Source: Datisca glomerata (lineage: Eukaryota > Streptophyta > Magnoliopsida > Cucurbitales > Datiscaceae). From it: a stretch of DNA of 64,000 nt. This document shows, in pieces, positions 58,521 through 64,000 of the stretch. Each line of letters begins with the position of its first letter. Positions within the stretch are counted from its first letter, which is position 1. A program made the position numbers and the translations under genes. The stretch is taken from NCBI GenBank assembly GCA_003255025.1, contig QANY01002246.1, forward strand, positions 16,835 to 80,834. Direction: 5' to 3'. The notes under the pieces are model-generated. The model saw nothing but the letters and a program-made list of their open reading frames with translations. It was not told where the DNA came from and did no database searches.

Positions 58521-59548
58521 ATGGCTAATGCTATTGTCCTCTTCATTTTCGTGTTGCTTTTTTATTATGATTTTCTAACAATTCATGCATCTACATCCTT
58601 TACTAAGGTTAATCCTTATTCTTTTCAATGAAATTACTTCTAAATTGAACTTTGACCAAATTAGTATCGGAAAATACAAACAAATGACTACTTAATTAGT
58701 TATCTTTTTTATCAAACAAAAAATCTGAGCCTTAAACTTTCTTTGACAAAATTTATTTCTAAATCTTCAAGTAATTTGTTATGGTGTGAAATAAAATGCA
58801 AAAAAAAAAATCATATAAGATTTAACTATTTTTATACAGAATAAAAATAGTTATTAATAGGTTGTTATTAATGCTCACGTAGTTCTGTAAGCAACATAAA
58901 GCCAATAAATTATGTAGGATTTAACTATTTTCATACAGAATAATATAACATTTTGTAATTCTTTATATAAGAATTAAGATAATTTTTTATATTTTATGAC
59001 ACATTTCTTTTTTTTATCGTATTGACCGACACACTCACACAAACAAGAAAGAGTGAGAAAAGAATAAAAGATTGACAGTAATGCAATAACTCTAAGAAGT
59101 GCCTAATTTTTGTAGAGCGTGTTTATATTTATATTCACAACTTCTTTCAGTAATTTTATCAAGAGATGATTATGAACATGATACTCATACAATATCTATA
59201 GCCGTTGGAGTAGAAGTGAATCATGTATCTCTATCAAGATCAACTAACAGCATTGTCCGTGGTGGAGCACCTACTGCTCGATTATCCATTTATAAGGCCT
59301 GGTAAAACGATTATTATTCTTGTTCTGATATCCTTAACACGTTCGATGACTTCATTTAAGACCACGTTGATGTGGTAACTATGCCGCTCAATGCGGAAAA
59401 TGGGAGAACCATATTCGACGATTGTTTTTCAATCGGATCTCTCCATGGCTTTGAGAATGAAATTCTGGTTTCTACTTGTAGTAGTAATGAGGAAAAATCA
59501 GGTGTTGTCTTAGGTGTTTCTTTGATTGATCGCGAGTTTAATTCTTGA
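58521..59548 (+). pseudogene. Subtilisin-like protease pseudogene
   Basis: A TATA box tataaatata (58407-58416) precedes an ATG at 58521 opening MANAIVLFIFVLLFYYDFLT then IHASTSF, a plant subtilase signal peptide. The propeptide and the first catalytic (Asp) region are missing. From 59165 the frames read SRDDYEHDTHTISIAVGVEV, VRGGAPTARLSIYKAW, SCSDILNTFDDFI, HVDVVTMPLNAE and FDDCFSIGSLHGFENEILVS, ending at 59548. This is the segment around the catalytic His: HGTHT has become HDTHT. Stops at 59303 and 59365 and lack of the Ser region make it non-functional. Active relatives are secreted serine proteases of the cell wall. Confidence 0.85.
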
Positions 59549-59607
59549 TTTGTCTCGAAAATTAAAACTACTTCAGATACATTCTTCGTCTTGTTTTCTG
59601 CTTATAG

Positions 59608-59720
59608 TTCTATAACAATTCATGCATCTACATCCTCGTTTTTCTTTTCAATTACATTTTCAATGAAACTACTTCTAAATTTAACTTTGACTCAATTGGT
59701 ATGGGGAAATACAAACAAAT
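59608..59720 (+). repeat. Second copy of the subtilase exon-1 end
   Basis: taacaattcatgcatctaca...ggaaatacaaacaaat repeats 58572-58686 with substitutions, downstream of the pseudogene body. It marks a partial gene duplication in direct orientation. Confidence 0.75.
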
Positions 59721-59960
59721 AATTTTTGAATAATTTTAGACCGATAATGTTAAAGATCAAATTTTAATTTATCATTTGATGTGACAAATATTCACACATA
59801 GTTTAATGGCTTCTTACTCGTAAAAATTATTTGACAAATGAACTGCAGATGATTGATACATAATTTAATCAGTTAAAATTTAATCAATGACTTAATCAGT
59901 ATATCATAAAAGAAGACAACCCGCTTACAACTCCACACACGACTCTGTAATATTTTTTAC

Positions 59961-60256
59961 TGTTGGAAAACTCTCATTCTCAATATAATATAGCAAAACT
60001 CACTTGGAAGTTTTGCTTACTTTGTTTATTTTCTTTGCCCGTATCTTACCCAAATAAAATCAAAGGTATTTATAGTAGAGCTAAGCCATCCAGTACCACA
60101 CATTAACAAATGCACAAAAAAATGTCTAACATACACGTAGTCCACCTTGTTCTTCACTAACGCTTCACATGAATAACATGTTGCAGAACTAGAAAATTCT
60201 TGAAGCTCATTGAACTTGGGCTTCTGGTTTGGGTTTGAACTTGGGCTGCTCCAACA
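59961..60256 (+). repeat. Orphan copia/TRIM-type LTR with primer-binding site
   Basis: The segment starts TGTTGGAAAA and ends CTGCTCCAACA. It is followed by a primer-binding-site-like gtacgatcagagcc (60259-60272; reference TGGTATCAGAGCC). No second LTR or internal coding is found, and the 5-base flanks tttac/agtgt do not match, so this is a truncated element. Confidence 0.6.
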
Positions 60257-60675
60257 AGTGTACGATCAGAGCCTCATAGTTCTTACAGAAAATGGTATGA
60301 AAAATCAACTTTACAGAAAATGGTATAATTATATAGATGTGAATACGATATTTACATTATGCCCACCTAATTTGGTAAATAAATTATTCACTCTGACTAT
60401 TTTTGAAAAAAAAAAATCAGTCATTCTTGCAGTTTGATCTAAAAAGTTAGTCGTTTTTACTGTTCTTCCTAGTTCTTACCTATTTCGTTCATCAACTGTG
60501 CCATTCCAACGAACTAATAATCTAATAAACTCACACAATACCATTCTCAGAAAAATCGAACTGTTAGATCACTGTTTATCTGATAATTTAATAGTGTGAA
60601 CTGCAACTGCTAGGTACAAATAAGAGTGCTTCCAAACTATACTGTTTAAAAAATTTGAAGAGATTGGATTTGCAG

Positions 60676-60773
60676 GATTTGGGGGCGAAAGTGCAAAGAA
60701 GGCTTTAAAAGTTAAAAAGATGTTGGATGTTGAAGAGGCAAATATAGAGTACAAGAGGAATCAAAGCCTTTAA
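60676..60773 (+). pseudogene. Orphan last exon of an unrecognised protein
   Basis: After an acceptor-like tttgcag (60669-60675) an open frame reads GFGGESAKKALKVKKM then LDVEEANIEYKRNQSL and a stop. The residues look like real protein (balanced charge, helical) rather than chance, and the frame also runs upstream through KFEEIGF. I do not recognise the family and see no other exon, so it may be a gene fragment. Confidence 0.35.
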
Positions 60774-62332
60774 TTTTTTATTTTTTTATTTTGATGGAGA
60801 AAGAAACTTCCTGGAAAAAGGAAGTAAATTTGTATTTTCTCTCTATGTATTATATTATTAAATTATGAAGATTCTAACTAGTTTTTCTATTAAGGTGCAG
60901 CAGTTTATGGATTCAAGTCCCACCATCTCTAATCCAATATTAAAAAAAGGAAAAAAAAAACAGAGCACCACACAACAAGGGAAGAATATATATATGAACA
61001 TTGCAAGGAAATAAACATGCTGTTAAAATTCTTAAATGATTTTCAGATTAAATTCATTTAATCGAAATATGTTATTACTAATTTTGAAAATAGTATTTCA
61101 TTTTTAGTTATTAATTTTTTTTTTCAAATTCAATTATTTAATAGCTTAATTACCCATGAAAGTATTCCATCTGTGAAACACAGCATCAAATCTTATCTTA
61201 CGTGCAACCGAAAATTGTAATCTTATGTTCTCAGCGTTTGATATTCTTTCATCGCATTCTTAGTCATTTAATTGCAAAAGGTTTGGAAGCTCAGGAGAGA
61301 TTCATACCCTTTCAATCATCCTAATGCAATAACCTTTTTTCTTATAACTTGAAGTGAAACAGGTGACCTTCGATCAAGTGTGAGCACCAAAAGAACAATC
61401 AATTTACAAATCTCAATCTAGAAAAGAGAAGGGATGGATCGAAGAAGATGGGGAGAGAGGTGTTGGGGGGGGGGGGTGGCATTTGTGGTTGTTGTTTTGG
61501 ACGAGTGTTTGTTAATGGGAGCTAGGTCGTTAAAACGACATTTTTGGAAGAGTGTTTGTTAACGATTTGGAACATAGGATTTTATGGGATTTTATTTCAT
61601 TTCGGAATTGAAATGAGTTCCCTCCTTTGGGTAGTTTGAAAGGTTACATAATTTTAAGTAAAAGACAAGATAATCCCTTTTTTCAAAAAAAAAAGGCCAC
61701 ATACAAAAACTCAATTCATTAAATTCTTCTTCATTTTCTAATTAAACCAAAACTAATATGATATTATTTCATTCAAGTTTACATCATCACAAGCAACTTA
61801 TATTTGAATATCATTTCATTTGCTTTAAAAGATTTAGAATCTTTTCTTTTTTTATATGAGAAGGAAACAAATGGATTCACAATGTTGAGACGTGATGATT
61901 AGTGTTGATTATTGCTCAAAGCCATTTTTAAAGTTGAATGAGAAGTTGACTTTAGAATGAGATACTTGTTCTAATTGTTTTTCTAACACTACTCTGCCTC
62001 TCATTTTTCTCTTTATTCTTCTTTCATTACATAAACATGGAGGAATTCTTGTTGAACAATGAAAATTTAGGTCCATAGGGAAAGAATAGCAACATAATTT
62101 TAGAAACAAATTTCTATAATTATTTTCCATATATCTCTATCCTCTCTCACGGATTTTTAGGACTTGATTTGTTCCTATATTTATTCAATTCCATAGATTA
62201 TTTGCTGTCATTCTAGTGTATAATTTCCATACATATTTCTTTGTATCTTGATCTATAAATTGTAATGTATTGATCAATGAAAAACATGTCAAATACAATT
62301 CTAAATCACATTTGTAATCATTCATCTTTATA
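60774..62332. other. Intergenic DNA including a probable copia LTR end
   Basis: It holds a run of about 13 G (61475-61487) and one arm of an inverted repeat (61565-61602). In its right part is a likely LTR ending near 62330, judged only from the primer-binding site that follows. No coding homology is seen. Confidence 0.4.
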
Positions 62333-62475
62333 GTATCAGAACAGTAACACTCCAACAAGCTACCATTTTCTCACCGTGTCAGATTCAAACTCTCTGCTAG
62401 CATTCAAATTAAAGCCACTAATTCACCCATAACCAACATGACGCAGGCTGGTCTTGTTTCTCTCAATGCCTAAGT
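62333..62475 (+). mobile_element. Copia leader and gag start
   Basis: tagtatcagaacag (62331-62344) resembles the initiator-tRNA-Met primer-binding site. It is followed by a CA-rich leader and an ATG near 62439 (MTQAGLVSLNA, then a stop). The coding then gives way to AT-rich DNA, so gag is lost. Confidence 0.5.
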
Positions 62476-63350
62476 ATTAAGATTGTGCCATAAAAACACT
62501 GAAATTATATTATATTATTGAGACATTTAATTCTGATTAATAATAAATAGTTTATTCTTATATTATGTGCAATACATTCTTGTAAAAGGTTCACAAGCAT
62601 AATAGTATTTAGTTTATGGGTCCTAACGAGTTTAGCTCATGAGAACAAAATATTTAACCAAAAGTCATTTATGACTTATAAATACTTAATTTCACAGTTT
62701 AGTGAAGCTGAACGCTTTGCTAAGAGAAGATTGTAGTACATTAACTCTATTATATAGAGTGACTTACCTTGGTCACTAGGTGAAGTATCTAGTTAATGTA
62801 CTAGTGTATTTTGAATGCATTGAAATGACTAATGAGTCTGATTTTCAGCAAAATACTATCAAATAAAAATCATGACTCATTGCTATTATTTTATACGTGC
62901 TTACAATTTTGAGAGAGTTATGAGTTCATATTTAATAACTTAGTTGTTTTGATCTATTAATAATGGGACTCTATGAGTTAACATATTTCATAGGTTTCTA
63001 ATTGTGAGTTTTAGATAGTTTAGTGTTTGTTAACGGTTAACAAATGAAATAAAATCCCATAAAATTATATGTTCCAAACCATTAATAAATTACTTGGTTC
63101 AAAAAAATCAAGCCATTTTGAGAAAAACTAAAAGAGAGTTAACAGAGGGTTCTAATTATGAGTTTTAAATATTTTAATGTTTGAACTATAATATTTTATA
63201 GTTTAAAGTTTTAAGTATTTATTAACGATAGTTTTATATAAAGTGTAATTTTTTCTTAAATTAACTCTTAAAATATCATATTCACGTGAGGCCTAACGCG
63301 CGGATATTTCATTTTAATTGAAATCAGAATATCCTACTTTGACGGCCTTA
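62476..63350. other. AT-rich unassigned DNA
   Basis: No gene is recognised. The arm 63042-63079 is the inverted partner of 61565-61602. Confidence 0.5.
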
Positions 63351-63525
63351 TAAAGGTACAAGAAGAGGGACACCATTTGCTGCTCAAACCGCAACAGGAA
63401 ATGCTATTCGTACAGTAGTGGATCAAGGTTTGCAACGAGAAGAAGTCATGATAAAAGACCCTGGTCTCGGAAGAGTATTAAGTTACATATGGGATGTAAC
63501 CTCTATGCCACATAATGGCTGTAGG
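63351..63525 (+). pseudogene. rps11: Plastid rps11 fragment (NUPT)
   Basis: The frame reads [40 protein letters not shown], then [19 protein letters not shown], the C-terminal half of plastid ribosomal protein S11. Between GLGR and the SFVRDVT-equivalent about 12 residues are missing, an in-frame 36-base deletion. The DNA also closely resembles the plastid gene. It fuses directly to copia integrase DNA at about 63525. S11 belongs to the small ribosomal subunit platform; this nuclear piece is not functional. Confidence 0.9.
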
Positions 63526-64000
63526 CCCTCTTTACACATATGCACAAAATGGTAGAATTGAAAGAAAGCATAAGGATATCACTGAAAAATGACTTGCACT
63601 ACTTGCTCATGCTAAACATCCTTTTAAGTTCTGGTGGGAAGCATTTTCTACAGCAACATACTTAATAAATACCTTACTCATCCTCATCCTGACAAACAAA
63701 AGTCCTTATGAAAAGCTATTTTGCAAATCACCCAATTACAATCATATTAAAGCTTTTGGATGTATGTGTTTTCCATTTTTAAGATCTTATAATACACACA
63801 AGTTATATTTTCACTAAGAAATGTGTTTTTCTAGGGTGTAGTCCATCACATAAGGGTTATTTTTGTTTAGAACCTATTTCAGGTAAAATGTACATCTCCA
63901 TTAGTGTTATCTCTAATGAATATGAATTCCTATATCACAATCTCACTAATGCACACTCAATCTCAAGTGTAAACTCAAATAATTGTTGTGGTTCTATTAA
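63520..64000 (+). mobile_element. Copia integrase fragment, running off the window
   Basis: Plus-strand frames read [87 protein letters not shown] and later GYFCLEPISG-like words. This is the end of the integrase core and its C-terminal segment. It has several stops. It could belong with the leader at 62333, the interior being replaced by other DNA and the rps11 fragment. Confidence 0.85.

Overview
This is eukaryotic nuclear DNA from a flowering plant, most likely a eudicot. The protein-coding genes are split by GT-AG introns, the sequence is AT-rich, and most of it is decayed plant transposable elements (Ty1/copia, Ty3/gypsy, L1-type LINEs, hAT, CACTA, Helitron, SINE). The protein matches below were recognised by eye; no search was run.

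Left part (1-8721). A CACTA-like terminus ends at 2301, and the DNA inside it carries a 1,070-bp tandem duplication. A deleted Ty3/gypsy element with two LTRs lies at 3037-7425. An L1 reverse-transcriptase fragment on the minus strand lies at 8150-8721.

Nested transposon cluster (8722-44150). Copia-1 (minus, 8722-16069) abuts an L1 element (LINE-A, minus). LINE-A is itself split by copia-2 (plus, 17306-22285, 5-bp target duplication gcctt, unusual TG...CT LTR ends). A small intact-looking gene for a secreted peptide with two CxxxxxxC loops (23312-24222) survives between LINE-A and a second L1 element, LINE-B (plus, 24451-30900). LINE-B ORF1 is interrupted by a 1.3-kb hAT-type element with an exact 8-bp target duplication. 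That hAT element carries a plastid ndhJ fragment joined to a mitochondrial atp1 fragment. LINE-B is cut at its 3' end by copia-3 (minus). Copia-3 faces an oppositely oriented copy of its own LTR at 36640-37277. Copia-4 (plus) follows and is split by a 3.2-kb LTR-like insertion that contains a 570-bp polypurine tract. Further copia fragments end the cluster.

Gene-bearing right part (44150-59548). It holds an orphan GRF zinc-finger exon; a complete ten-exon gene for a chloroplast half-size ABC transporter resembling Arabidopsis ABCB29 (47139-52884); a gene for the 14-kDa subunit of replication protein A (54952-56489); and a subtilisin-like protease pseudogene (58521-59548). The ABC transporter introns hold a 476-bp Helitron, a tRNA-derived SINE and a 417-bp hAT MITE.

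Right edge (59549-64000). It has an orphan copia-type LTR, a copia leader, a plastid rps11 fragment with an in-frame deletion, and a copia integrase that runs off the window. The three host genes are unrelated in function; the neighbourhood is shaped by insertion rather than by co-regulation.
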